Shown piece by piece: positions 7,778-16,596 of a stretch of DNA of 45,487 nucleotides. The stretch is from the NCBI GenBank assembly GCA_017962165.1, contig JAGCVW010000034.1, positions 1-45,487 on the forward strand. The letters are read 5' to 3'. Within the stretch, counting starts at the first letter, position 1, and the number at the start of each line of letters is the position of its first letter. The notes under the pieces are model-generated. The model was not told the DNA's origin. It made no database searches and saw only the letters and a list, made by a program, of their open reading frames with translations. This stretch comes from Bacteroidales bacterium (GTDB lineage: Bacteria; Bacteroidota; Bacteroidia; Bacteroidales; UBA932). A program made the position numbers and the translations under genes.

Positions 7778-8856
7778 ACCACGAACCAATGAAAAAAGCA
7801 GTCTTGTTTATCCTTGCGGCCTTCTCTGTTCTGGCCTGCAGTCAGGAGATCAAAACTTACGAAATATCGGCCGGCGATATCAGCCTCAGGGCTACGAACT
7901 TCGGGGCCAGGGTGATGTCGCTTACCGTGCCCGACCGCGACGGAAATATAGACAACATAGTCGTGGGCCACAAAACGGCACGCGAGTACATCCACCCGGC
8001 GGGGGAGAGGTTCCTCGGGGCCTGCGTGGGACCGGTGGCCAACCGCATCGGGGGAGCATCCTACACGCTCGACGGGACGGAATACCATACCCCCGTCAAC
8101 GATAACGGCCACAATACCCTTCACGGCGGATTCAAGGGCGTGGACAACCTGTTCTGGGATGTTCTTTCCAATGACGACACCTCCATTGTCTTCCATCTTC
8201 TGCATCCCGACGGCCTGGAAGGCTATCCCGGAAATCTCGATATCACCATGACCTACAGCGTCAATGACGATAACGAGTTCAAGGTCACTTACCTGGCGAC
8301 AACCGACAAGCCCACTCCGGTGAACCTGACTCATCATCCGTTCTTCTGCCTGAGGGGCGAGGGCAACGGCAGCGTGGAAGACTACATAATGTGCATCAAC
8401 GCCTCGCGTTATATCCCCATAGACGCCGAAAGCATCCCGACGGGGGAGATAGCACCCGTAGAGGGCACTCCCTTCGATTTCCGCGAGCCTCACCTCATAG
8501 GCGAGCGCATCGGGGAGGATAACGAACAGATCCGCAACGCCCGCGGCTACGACCACAACTGGTGTATCGATAAGCAGACCGACGGAGTGGAATTCGTCTG
8601 CGCCGTCCACGACCCGCAGAGCGGACGCTATGTGGAAGTTCTTTCCGACCAGCCCGGCCTCCAGTTCTACAGCGGGAACTTCTTCGACGGCGGCGAGAAG
8701 GGCTCCAACGGCAATGTGCTGGGTTTCCGCAGCTCTCTCGCCCTCGAAACGCAGCGCTGGCCGGACGCGGTAAATCATGCCGAATTCGGTGATATTGTCC
8801 TGCGCCCCGGCGAAGTCTACACCCAAACCTGCATTTACCGCTTCAAGGTTTGGTAA
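7774..8856 (+). CDS. galM: Galactose mutarotase (aldose 1-epimerase), exported lipoprotein form
   Basis: A 360-residue mutarotase interconverting the alpha and beta anomers of aldoses. Family motifs are GHNTLHGG (substrate His), NLTHHPFF (catalytic His) and SLALETQRWPDA (catalytic Glu). Unlike cytosolic GalM it has a lipoprotein signal, MKKAVLFILAAFSVLAC, so it probably acts in the periplasm or on a membrane. The ATG at 7774 overlaps the upstream stop as ATGA; ATG 7789, directly at MKKAV, is an equally good start. It links to the GH3 gene that follows after 30 nt. Confidence 0.92.
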   Translation: MNHEPMKKAVLFILAAFSVLACSQEIKTYEISAGDISLRATNFGARVMSLTVPDRDGNIDNIVVGHKTAREYIHPAGERFLGACVGPVANRIGGASYTLDGTEYHTPVNDNGHNTLHGGFKGVDNLFWDVLSNDDTSIVFHLLHPDGLEGYPGNLDITMTYSVNDDNEFKVTYLATTDKPTPVNLTHHPFFCLRGEGNGSVEDYIMCINASRYIPIDAESIPTGEIAPVEGTPFDFREPHLIGERIGEDNEQIRNARGYDHNWCIDKQTDGVEFVCAVHDPQSGRYVEVLSDQPGLQFYSGNFFDGGEKGSNGNVLGFRSSLALETQRWPDAVNHAEFGDIVLRPGEVYTQTCIYRFKVW

Positions 8857-8886
8857 TAATCCAAGCCAATAACCATTATTTTCTGT

Positions 8887-11223
8887 ATGAAAAAAATACT
8901 CTTTGCAGTAATGACATTGCTTTACACAGGGGCAGCATTAGCACAGCCCCAACTCACTAAGGACAACATCGACGAAGTCCTTGCCGCGATGACCCTCGAA
9001 GAGAAGGCCGCGCTCTGCGTCGGCGGCGGATGGGGCTCGATGGTAGCCGGCTCGCTCACGGCCTCCGACGACGTCCTCGTGCCCGGCGCTGCGGGAACCA
9101 CCCGCGCCATCCCGCGCCTCGGCATCCCGGCGACGGTCCTGGCCGACGGCCCTGCTGGCCTGCGAATCAATCCCAAACGTTCCGGAAGTGAAGACACTTT
9201 CTTCTGCACCGGCTTCCCTGTAGGAACCGTGCTGGCTTCGATGTGGAACCCGGCCCTTGTCGAGGAACTTACTTCCGCAATGGGAGATGAGGTAAAGGAA
9301 TACGGAGTCGACGTCCTGCTCGCTCCCGGCCAGAACCTCCACCGCAACCCCCTCTGCGGCCGTAACTTCGAGTATTTCTCCGAGGATCCTGTTCTCTGCG
9401 GCAAGACCTCCGCGGCATATGTCAGGGGAGTCCAGAGCAACGGAGTCGGAGTGAGCGCCAAACATTTCGCGTTCAACGACCAGGAAGTCAACCGTCTTCT
9501 CAACGACGCCAGAATCAACCCCCGCGCCATCAGGGAGCTCTATCTCAAAGGCTTCGAAATCACGGTCAAAGAGGCCGATCCCTGGACCCTTATGAGTTCC
9601 TACAACGGCATCAACGGAACCTTCACCCAGCAGAGCCCGGATCTCCTTACCGATATTCTCCGCGGCGAATGGGGCTTCAAGGGAATCGTGATGACCGACT
9701 GGGGCTCCAAGGACGGAACCGTAGCGGCCGTCTACGCAGGCAATGACCTGATGGAGCCCGGTAATGATGTGGAGATCCAGCGCATCATAGCGGCCGTTAA
9801 TGACGGCAGCCTCGCAGTCGAGGACCTCGACCGCAACGTCAAGCGCCTCCTGGAATACATCGTCCGCACTCTCCGCTTCGCCGGCTACAAATTCTCCAAC
9901 AAGCCCGACCTTAAGGCCCATGCCGAACTTGTCCGCAAGGCTACTCCCGAAGGACTCATCCTTCTCGAAAACAACGGCGTGCTCCCTCTCAAAGACGTTA
10001 AGAAAGTAGCCCTGTTCGGTACCGGTTCCTACGACTTCATCGCAGGCGGCACCGGCTCCGGAAACGTCAATAAGGCCTATGTGCGCAACATCGCCGACGG
10101 CCTTCGCGAGAACGGCTTTGAGGTAGACAAGGACATCGAAGACTGGTACAACCAGTACATCGCCTTCTCTAAGACAAAGCTCCGCAACAACGGCGGTTCG
10201 AGCATCCTTCTCGGAGATCCCGTGGTCCCTGAGATGGAAGTCTCCAGAACCTTTATCGAGAGAAAGGAAAAGGCGACGGACATTGCAGTTTTTACAATCT
10301 CCAGAAATGCCGGAGAGGGCGACGACCGCAAGGCCGAAGACGGAGACTGGACCCTGAGCGGAACCGAGCGTCAGCTCCTTCAGGAACTGGCAGACGTTTA
10401 CCATGCCGCCGGCAAGAAGCTGATCGTGGTCCTCAATATCGGCGGAGTAATAGAGACTGCTTCCTGGAAGCATATTCCTGACGGCATCCTCCTCGCCTGG
10501 ACTCCCGGTCAGGAAGGCGGATATGCGGTCGCTGATGTCCTTTCCGGTGCAGTAAATCCTTCCGGAAAGCTCCCCATGACCTTCCCGGTCAGCTATTTCG
10601 ACATTCCTTCGTCTTATAATTTCCCGTACAATTATCACGGCAGACCTTCGATCGGAGACTTCGCCTCTATTCTTGGCGCGAACATGCATCCCGTCAAGAA
10701 TGTGGACTACACTAATTACGAAGAAGGCATCTGGGTGGGTTACCGCTATTTCAATACTGCAGGCAAGAAGGTCTCCTATCCGTTCGGTTACGGCCTCAAC
10801 TACACCACCTTCGAGTATTCCAAACCTCAGGTGAAGGTGGCCAAGGCCGGTGAAGTGACCTTCTCCGTGACCGTAAAGAACACCGGTAAGGTGGCAGGTA
10901 AAGAGATCGTCGAGGTTTATGTGACCGCTCCCGACGGCGGACTCGTAAAGCCCGCACGCGAGCTCAAGGCATTCGCTAAGACCAGGGAACTTAAGCCCGG
11001 CGAGTCCGAGACTCTCACCATGAAGGTCGACACATATGCCCTCGCTTCGTTCAACGAGGCGACTAGCGCATGGGAAACCGCCAAGGGCGTCTACACCGCC
11101 CAGTTCGGCGCCTCGGTCGAGGATATCCGCGGCAAGGTGTCGTTCAAACTGAACGGCAAGTCATGGGAGGTCCACAAAGCTCTCCTCCCCGCAGAGCCCG
11201 TTAAGGAGATCAGCGTGAAGTAA
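8887..11223 (+). CDS. Glycoside hydrolase family 3 (beta-glucosidase-like), secreted
   Basis: A 778-residue GH3 enzyme releasing terminal beta-linked sugars from oligosaccharides. It has a signal peptide (MKKILFAVMTLLYTGAALAQ), the N-terminal barrel with KHFAFNDQEVNR and nucleophile Asp271 in VMTDWGSKDG, the second alpha/beta domain with GTGSGNVNKAYV, and a C-terminal FN3-like domain after GYGLNYTTFEYS. The length suits the three-domain type. Substrate (glucoside, xyloside or other) cannot be set from sequence. With the SGNH hydrolase and mutarotase it suggests glycan side-chain trimming, though no SusC/SusD pair is in the window. Confidence 0.93.
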   Translation: MKKILFAVMTLLYTGAALAQPQLTKDNIDEVLAAMTLEEKAALCVGGGWGSMVAGSLTASDDVLVPGAAGTTRAIPRLGIPATVLADGPAGLRINPKRSGSEDTFFCTGFPVGTVLASMWNPALVEELTSAMGDEVKEYGVDVLLAPGQNLHRNPLCGRNFEYFSEDPVLCGKTSAAYVRGVQSNGVGVSAKHFAFNDQEVNRLLNDARINPRAIRELYLKGFEITVKEADPWTLMSSYNGINGTFTQQSPDLLTDILRGEWGFKGIVMTDWGSKDGTVAAVYAGNDLMEPGNDVEIQRIIAAVNDGSLAVEDLDRNVKRLLEYIVRTLRFAGYKFSNKPDLKAHAELVRKATPEGLILLENNGVLPLKDVKKVALFGTGSYDFIAGGTGSGNVNKAYVRNIADGLRENGFEVDKDIEDWYNQYIAFSKTKLRNNGGSSILLGDPVVPEMEVSRTFIERKEKATDIAVFTISRNAGEGDDRKAEDGDWTLSGTERQLLQELADVYHAAGKKLIVVLNIGGVIETASWKHIPDGILLAWTPGQEGGYAVADVLSGAVNPSGKLPMTFPVSYFDIPSSYNFPYNYHGRPSIGDFASILGANMHPVKNVDYTNYEEGIWVGYRYFNTAGKKVSYPFGYGLNYTTFEYSKPQVKVAKAGEVTFSVTVKNTGKVAGKEIVEVYVTAPDGGLVKPARELKAFAKTRELKPGESETLTMKVDTYALASFNEATSAWETAKGVYTAQFGASVEDIRGKVSFKLNGKSWEVHKALLPAEPVKEISVK

Positions 11224-11225
11224 CG

Positions 11226-11288
11226 CTATCCCATATACTCCGAAGGAGGCACGCCGAACTGTTTCTTGAACGACGCGGAGGTGGAAAT
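11226..11288 (-). pseudogene. Remnant of an AraC-family regulator C-terminus
   Basis: Directly after the stop of the small membrane protein, and in the same frame, the minus strand reads ISTSASFKKQFGVPPSEYMG and then TAG. This matches the last turn of an AraC-type DNA-binding domain (FSxxFKKxFGxxPSEY), as found at the end of AraC regulators and hybrid two-component systems. Only about 20 codons are left. It ends two bases from the GH3 stop, where a carbohydrate-responsive regulator would be expected. A deletion appears to have removed the rest. Confidence 0.65.
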
Positions 11289-11711
11289 TTAAATAGCCCC
11301 GCCGCCCTGGGCTTTAAGCTCTTCGTCGACCTTTTCCTTTTCCTGCATCAGCAGGTCCAGGAGCCAGTCTTTCTGTTCGTCGAGGAGGCCCAGGTCGCGA
11401 CAGGCGCTCTCATATCGGCCTATCACTGCTTCCTGATAGCGGTGGTAGGTCATTGATTTGCGGATTTCGTCCTCAATAGTCTCGTGTTCGATTTCGTAGC
11501 TGTCTTTGTAGTAGTCTTTGTAGACTTTCTCTGAGGTATAGCGGATACAGAAGAAGAACAGGCCGGTGGCCAGTATCACTATGCCGAGTATGCCTACCAC
11601 CAGAGGGACTTTCTGGATAAGGCCCAGCATTCCCAGGGTGGAGCCTGAGAGGAAAATCAGGATTGCGGCGAGTTCGTTGCCGTGGTATTTGAGTAAGTCT
11701 TTGGCTTTCAT
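11289..11711 (-). CDS. Small two-helix membrane protein, last gene of the TPR signalling operon
   Basis: A 140-residue protein with two adjacent hydrophobic helices at about 13-55 (AAILIFLSGSTLGMLGLI and VVGILGIVILATGLFFFC), then a charged, probably helical cytosolic tail of Glu, Lys and Tyr. I do not recognise the family. The start at 11711 is chosen because its ATGA overlaps the upstream stop; the longer frame runs back through the upstream gene. Its stop is followed in frame by the AraC remnant. Confidence 0.6.
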   Translation of the reverse strand: MKAKDLLKYHGNELAAILIFLSGSTLGMLGLIQKVPLVVGILGIVILATGLFFFCIRYTSEKVYKDYYKDSYEIEHETIEDEIRKSMTYHRYQEAVIGRYESACRDLGLLDEQKDWLLDLLMQEKEKVDEELKAQGGGAI

Positions 11712-13021
11712 AATCTCAGCATATTGGTCTTGCGGTTCTGAAGGATCTTGATTTTGTATTCGTTTTCGGATTCCTTGGCCTCCATCGCCTTCTGGAAGGC
11801 GCGGCGGGTCGCGAGCATCTGGCTGTTCTTGCGCCTCATCTCGTCGAGGTTTTCGCGAAGCCGCCACTGGCCAAGCAGGATGGCAAGGCCGGCGATGGCG
11901 AACATCACCAGGAAGCCTATCATGATAGTCATCTGGTTCTGGGCCTTGAGCTTCTGGGCCTCTTCGCGCAGCTGGGCGTTGTTCATCTCGGCGTCGAGGA
12001 TCGCGAGGTCTTCGTTCTGCACCCTGATGTAGGTGGAGTCTTTCTCTCCCATGAGCATCGCGAGGTGGCCGTAGGCTTCGTCGTAGGCGTGCATATCGGC
12101 GTAGATGCCCTGTTTCTGCTCGAGGCGGCCGCGGAGGGTCCCGAGCGAGTCGGCCTTGGCGAGGGCCTTGGCGAGCATGCCGCGGCTGCGAAGATAGCTG
12201 ATGTCAAGCCCGACGCGCGAATCGGAGTCGGCCTGGACTGTATAGAGGGGCTCCTGAAGCAGGGTGCGGTAGGTTGCCTCGAAGGTGTCGGTATCTCCTG
12301 CAGCATAGTAAAGGCAGGCCCTGGTCATCAGGGCCTTCAGGCGCACCGAAGGGAAGAAGCGCTGGAATTCTTCGGCCTTCCCTACGTATTCCTCGGCCTT
12401 GACGAAGTCCTTCATCTTTACACATTCCTGCGCCATGAGTATGTACAGGGTCGGGAGATCCTGCTCGGCGCGGGCGTCGCGGCAGAACTTCGCGGCCTTC
12501 TCCATGTTAAGGATCGCTAGGTAGTGGTTGTCGCGGGCGCTTTGGATAAGGCCGATGATGCGGTATGCGTACATCTTTCCGAGGGGCCGGCGCTCCGCGG
12601 AGGCGAGGCGTTCCATGGCCCTGGCCTCGAGCATCGCCTCCGCCGCCCTGCCGGTCTGGACGAGATACTCGCAGTATTCGTGCAGGAAGGGGAAGTAGAA
12701 CTCGCGCAGTTCCTTGCGCTCGCCTATGAGTTGCTTGACTTCGGCTACCGTCGAATCCATCCTCGCATAGTTGCCCTGCGCAAAGCGGATTGGCATCTCC
12801 AGCGAGAGCGCGAGGCACTTGTAGCGGAAGTCGAGCTTGCGCTCGCCTAGGGTGTAGAGCGAATCGGCGAGTGCGAGGTTATCGGGGTTGAACTGCTGCA
12901 TGCGGCCGTAGGCATAGCGGAGGAAAGTAGCCTGATCCACACGCAGGCGGTTTACGATCTGCGCGTCGGAAAACAGGCACACCAGCGCTGCCGACAGGGT
13001 AAGCAGGAGTTTGCGCATCAT
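11708..13021 (-). CDS. Kinase-less sensor-like TPR membrane protein
   Basis: A 437-residue protein with a signal peptide (MMRKLLLTLSAALVCLFSDAQ), a long periplasmic helical TPR-type region with YAYGRMQQFNPDN and LADSLYTLGERK, one transmembrane helix (MTIMIGFLVMFAIAGLAILL, about 368-387) and a short cytosolic coiled coil that stops at NRKTNMLRL. This is the layout of Bacteroidetes periplasmic-TPR sensor kinases up to the point where the kinase dimerisation helix would begin; no kinase domain follows. The start overlaps the receiver stop as ATGA. Confidence 0.7.
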   Translation of the reverse strand: MMRKLLLTLSAALVCLFSDAQIVNRLRVDQATFLRYAYGRMQQFNPDNLALADSLYTLGERKLDFRYKCLALSLEMPIRFAQGNYARMDSTVAEVKQLIGERKELREFYFPFLHEYCEYLVQTGRAAEAMLEARAMERLASAERRPLGKMYAYRIIGLIQSARDNHYLAILNMEKAAKFCRDARAEQDLPTLYILMAQECVKMKDFVKAEEYVGKAEEFQRFFPSVRLKALMTRACLYYAAGDTDTFEATYRTLLQEPLYTVQADSDSRVGLDISYLRSRGMLAKALAKADSLGTLRGRLEQKQGIYADMHAYDEAYGHLAMLMGEKDSTYIRVQNEDLAILDAEMNNAQLREEAQKLKAQNQMTIMIGFLVMFAIAGLAILLGQWRLRENLDEMRRKNSQMLATRRAFQKAMEAKESENEYKIKILQNRKTNMLRL

Positions 13022-13431
13022 TTGCCCGCCACTATCTGCATCTGGGTTACAATGCTCGTGAGGAGTTTTTCCATGATTATCGGCTTCATGATGAAGTCGT
13101 TGGCGCCCATGTTGTAGCCCTTCACTACGTCGTCGTTGGAGTTCAGTGCACTCAGAATTACTATCCTGATGTCAGCTGTCTCCGGGTTTTCCCTGAGACG
13201 GCGCAGCACTTCGAAGCCGTCGATGCCGGGCATCATGAGGTCCAGCAGTATAAGGTCAGGCTTCTGTTGCGCGACCGCGTCGAGGGCCTGCTGGCCGTTG
13301 GCGGCAGTACGTATTGTGAAGTTGAAACGGCTGAGCATCTTCTGCACAAGCAGGAGGTTCAGGGGAATGTCGTCCACGGCAAGTACGTTGTACTTCGAAT
13401 AATCGTGGTCTTGTGCGTACAGAGGAGTCAT
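13018..13431 (-). CDS. Stand-alone response regulator receiver domain
   Basis: A 137-residue CheY-like protein with no output domain. The acidic pair is Asp20-Asp21 (LAVDDIPLN), the phospho-acceptor is Asp64 (LILLDLMMPGIDG), the switch Ser is Ser94 (VILSALN) and the conserved Lys is Lys116 (FIMKPI), so it should be phosphorylatable. It probably takes phosphate from the histidine kinase encoded two genes upstream. It starts 3 nt after the preceding stop. How the signal leaves this domain is unclear, since the AraC fragment at 11226 is no longer functional. Confidence 0.9.
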   Translation of the reverse strand: MTPLYAQDHDYSKYNVLAVDDIPLNLLLVQKMLSRFNFTIRTAANGQQALDAVAQQKPDLILLDLMMPGIDGFEVLRRLRENPETADIRIVILSALNSNDDVVKGYNMGANDFIMKPIIMEKLLTSIVTQMQIVAGK

Positions 13432-13434
13432 ATA

Positions 13435-14643
13435 TTATTTGTTTTTCTTCTTTTTCCTTTGAATCAGGATGCCCGCGACCAAGCCAACGATAGCAGCGGT
13501 CAGGACGGCCAAAAGGACGAAAAGCAGGCGTATTCGCTTCTCCTGTTTCTCCATCGCGGCTGTCATCTCATTGTTACGCTGAACGTCGGCTATCTCCTCC
13601 ATCTTCATATCGTTGAGGTAGCTGATGTCGGAGTACAGGGTAAGGATAATATTGGTGCCCATCCATGCTGCGACTTCCGGGCGCCCATAGGCTATTGCGA
13701 GGTCGCGGAGGAAGATCATCTGCTGGCGGACCGCGACTTTTTCGGCTACGGGAGTAATCTCTTCAAGCGGTTTCTGCTCTATGATTCCGTCGATGGTAGC
13801 GAAGCAGAGGTCTCCGCCATAGAGCTGACTGAGGAAGCCGTCGTCGTACAGGCAGTAATCCCTGAGTTTGCGGTAACGGGCAGGCTGCTTGTCGAGGGCC
13901 GCGAGCTGGGCCCTGTAATAGGCGACCCGAACAGTGTCGTTGTGGAGAATCGCAGTCTTCTCCGCGAGGTCGTAGTAGAAACGTGCGGAGTCGGAGCCTT
14001 TGGGGTAGGTGTCTGCCATGTCGCAGCACGGGCGGGTGAGGCTCTGGCGGCGTATGGTAGGATTATCGGTGTTGAGGTAAATGTTGATTACCTGACGAAG
14101 GTATTTTCGAGTGTTGAGAAGGTCGTTTTGTCTCTGGAACAGCATGGACAGGTAGCGCTGACTCTGCCACAGGCCGTATTCATTGCCGTCCTTGGAAGCG
14201 TAGTCCATCATCTGTTGGAGTAGCGTCTGCCCGTGGACCTGCTGTCGGGTATTGATGTAGTAGTTCTGAGCGAGTTCGTAGCCGTAATAGAAGTACTGCA
14301 TGTAGCCTGTTTCACGGGCTACATCCATCAATTCCTGGTGGCGCTTGTCGACCAGCCTGTTGGCTTCCTGCCTGTTGTCCATGAACCTCGCGATGCGGCA
14401 GGCCCTCTTGAGACGGCATACCCAGTAGAGCGTGCGCGCTTTCTGGTCGCCGACTTCATGGGCCCTCTTCAACAGCGCTTCGTTGGCGACGTCGAACGCG
14501 TCGTTGGACAGGTCGTCGACGAGGGTTTCGGCCATCTTGAAATACTCGTAGCACAGGTCATCAATGGAGTAGACGTTGTTCTGCGCCCGCGCTGCGGAGA
14601 GCACGGCCGACAGAAGAATTGCTATGAAGGCGAGGCGTTTCAT
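13435..14643 (-). CDS. Kinase-less paralogue of the adjacent TPR sensor kinase
   Basis: A 402-residue protein with a signal peptide (MKRLAFIAILLSAVLSAARAQ), a TPR-like periplasmic region and one membrane helix near the end (LFVLLAVLTAAIVGLVAGIL), stopping at QRKKKKNK. It is clearly paralogous to the sensor part of the upstream kinase: INIYLNTDNPTIRRQS against INIYNSTDNEAIRRES, and CCDMADTYPKGSDSAR against YCDLADTYPIASDSVR. It lacks any kinase domain. The start overlaps the kinase stop as ATGA. It may heterodimerise with the kinase or titrate its ligand. Confidence 0.8.
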   Translation of the reverse strand: MKRLAFIAILLSAVLSAARAQNNVYSIDDLCYEYFKMAETLVDDLSNDAFDVANEALLKRAHEVGDQKARTLYWVCRLKRACRIARFMDNRQEANRLVDKRHQELMDVARETGYMQYFYYGYELAQNYYINTRQQVHGQTLLQQMMDYASKDGNEYGLWQSQRYLSMLFQRQNDLLNTRKYLRQVINIYLNTDNPTIRRQSLTRPCCDMADTYPKGSDSARFYYDLAEKTAILHNDTVRVAYYRAQLAALDKQPARYRKLRDYCLYDDGFLSQLYGGDLCFATIDGIIEQKPLEEITPVAEKVAVRQQMIFLRDLAIAYGRPEVAAWMGTNIILTLYSDISYLNDMKMEEIADVQRNNEMTAAMEKQEKRIRLLFVLLAVLTAAIVGLVAGILIQRKKKKNK

Positions 14644-16589
14644 GCTGCGTCGGGGGTTGTTTCGGGCACGGCGGGCACCATGAATACGAAGCGGGCCCCC
14701 GGTCCGGGGTGGGTGGTGTCAAGGAAGACCTTGGCGCCCATGCGTGATGCTATGTCGCGGCAGATGCTCAGGCCCAGGCCAGTGCCCTGCACGAATTCGT
14801 TGAGTTTGGTGAAGCGCTCGAAGATCTTCTCGGCCTGGTCCGCCGGCACACCGGTTCCAGTGTCGGTCACGGAGAAGGTGACATAGCCCTCGTGCTCGGT
14901 AAGGGAACTGGAGAGCCTGATCTCGCCCTGTGCTGTGTGCTTGCAGGCGTTGGTCAGGAGGTTTATCAGAATCTGCTGGACGCGTCGGGGATCGGTCGTA
15001 AAGGTGTAAGGTGCCGGATCTTCGGGATCGTAGTACATTTTCACGCCCGGTTGCAGGCGATGCTCCGCGCTGGAAATCGCAGCTTCGCACATGAAATTCT
15101 TCTCTCCCTCTTCGTAGGAAATGCTGTAGCTGCCTTTGTCCATTGCCGAGGCGTTGAGGATGTCGTCGAGGAGCATGGTCAGCATCTTGGTGTTGTTGAT
15201 GATGTGGCCGGCGTATTCGCCCTTCTCCTCGGGAGAGAGAGTTCCATCTGGCAGTGACAACAACTGGGAGAAGCCTACTATGGCGTTAAGCGGGGTGCGG
15301 ACTTCGTGGCTCATGTTCTGGACGAAGCGGGTCTTGGCCGCGTCTGCCATTTTCACCTTTTCGTTGGCTTCCTTGAGCGAGGCAATCTGCTGCTCATCCT
15401 TACGCTTCGCCCTGTTGAGCGCGCTGATGTAGATGAACGCGAAGGTGGTTATGGCGATGAGGAGAATTCCCAACAGAATTGCGACCACATAGGAGATCCT
15501 TGATATCTGATGCTCTTTGGTGACAAGTTCGGCGTTGAGGGCGGCCTTTCCCATCGTCACGTCGAGTTCGGAGATGCGCGAATGGTTTGTGTTGGAAAGC
15601 TCTGTCTCCATGATTGCGAGGAGCTTTTTCTCCACTATGAAGGCGAAGTCTTTATAGCCGGCGTTCTCGCACAGGTTAGCTATGACCTTCATTTCGCGGA
15701 CGGTGGAAAGATGGTAGATTTCCTCCTCGCGGTCGAGGATGGAGCCGTCGCGGGTGGCGTCGATAAGAGAGAAAAACAGTTTGGAGTCCGGAGAGATGTT
15801 GGCTAAGTCTGGATCGTCAAGACAAATGTCCCTCAGGCGCTCATAGTTTGGCCTGTCGTTGTCGAGGGCCGCAAGACGCAGAAGGTAGTAGTGGCAGCGA
15901 AGCGAATCCATCCTGCCCTTGGCGCCGGACATTGCCTTTTGGACGTTGATGCGAACTGAGTCAGAGGCGATGGGATAGGTGTCAGCGAGGTCGCAATACA
16001 GGCGCGACGGGGACTCGCGGCGTATCGCTTCGTTGTCAGTGGAGTTGTAAATGTTGATGGCCTGGATGAGGTGAGGCTTTGCGCTGACATAATCGTTGTG
16101 CTTGATGTACATGTCAGCCAGGAACTTCGAGCTGGTCCAGATTCCGTAGGCATCTCCGTCCTTTATGGCATGTTCCTGCATTTCCTGAAGAAGCAGCAGG
16201 GCGCGGTAATCTTCACCCCTTCTGCCGTAGTACTGCTGGGATAGTTGATACGACTGATAGAAGTACTCCGGGAATCCCTTGTCCAAGGCGGCCTGCTTGA
16301 TAGATTCGCGGGCGGCATCCACCAGGACGTCGTTGTCCTGGGTCACGGGCCTTGCCATGAGGTCCTTGAGCACCTGGACGTAGTACAGGACCTGGGCCCT
16401 TTCGTCTTTACGTTCGGTCGCGGCCTGCAGGAATAGTTCGTTTGCCGGAGCGAAGCCTGGCTTTCCCAGCTGCTTTTCAGTCTCCCTGTAGAGGGCGTAG
16501 CAGGTGTTGTCTATGCCAAGAGGGTTCTTCTGGGCGGCGACTGGGAGTACCAGTGCCAGCGCCAGCACGATGAGGATAAACTTTTTCAT
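14640..16589 (-). CDS. Sensor histidine kinase with periplasmic TPR sensor
   Basis: A 649-residue inner-membrane kinase. It has a signal peptide (MKKFILIVLALALVLPVAAQ), a periplasmic TPR-like sensor to about 360, a membrane helix (VVAILLGILLIAITTFAFIY), a coiled coil, then a dimerisation domain with phospho-acceptor His428 in MSHEVRTPLNAIVGFS. The ATPase domain has N box (NLLTNACKHT), G1 (VTDTGTGVP), F box (FERFTK) and G2 (GTGLGLSICRDI). All catalytic boxes are intact. It carries no receiver of its own; the lone receiver at 13018 is the natural partner. Confidence 0.93.
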   Translation of the reverse strand: MKKFILIVLALALVLPVAAQKNPLGIDNTCYALYRETEKQLGKPGFAPANELFLQAATERKDERAQVLYYVQVLKDLMARPVTQDNDVLVDAARESIKQAALDKGFPEYFYQSYQLSQQYYGRRGEDYRALLLLQEMQEHAIKDGDAYGIWTSSKFLADMYIKHNDYVSAKPHLIQAINIYNSTDNEAIRRESPSRLYCDLADTYPIASDSVRINVQKAMSGAKGRMDSLRCHYYLLRLAALDNDRPNYERLRDICLDDPDLANISPDSKLFFSLIDATRDGSILDREEEIYHLSTVREMKVIANLCENAGYKDFAFIVEKKLLAIMETELSNTNHSRISELDVTMGKAALNAELVTKEHQISRISYVVAILLGILLIAITTFAFIYISALNRAKRKDEQQIASLKEANEKVKMADAAKTRFVQNMSHEVRTPLNAIVGFSQLLSLPDGTLSPEEKGEYAGHIINNTKMLTMLLDDILNASAMDKGSYSISYEEGEKNFMCEAAISSAEHRLQPGVKMYYDPEDPAPYTFTTDPRRVQQILINLLTNACKHTAQGEIRLSSSLTEHEGYVTFSVTDTGTGVPADQAEKIFERFTKLNEFVQGTGLGLSICRDIASRMGAKVFLDTTHPGPGARFVFMVPAVPETTPDAA

Positions 16590-16596
16590 GGGCGGC

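Noticed and set aside
6806-11223. A complete polysaccharide utilization locus
   Set aside because: No SusC/SusD pair is present, so only a small set of hydrolases is claimed.
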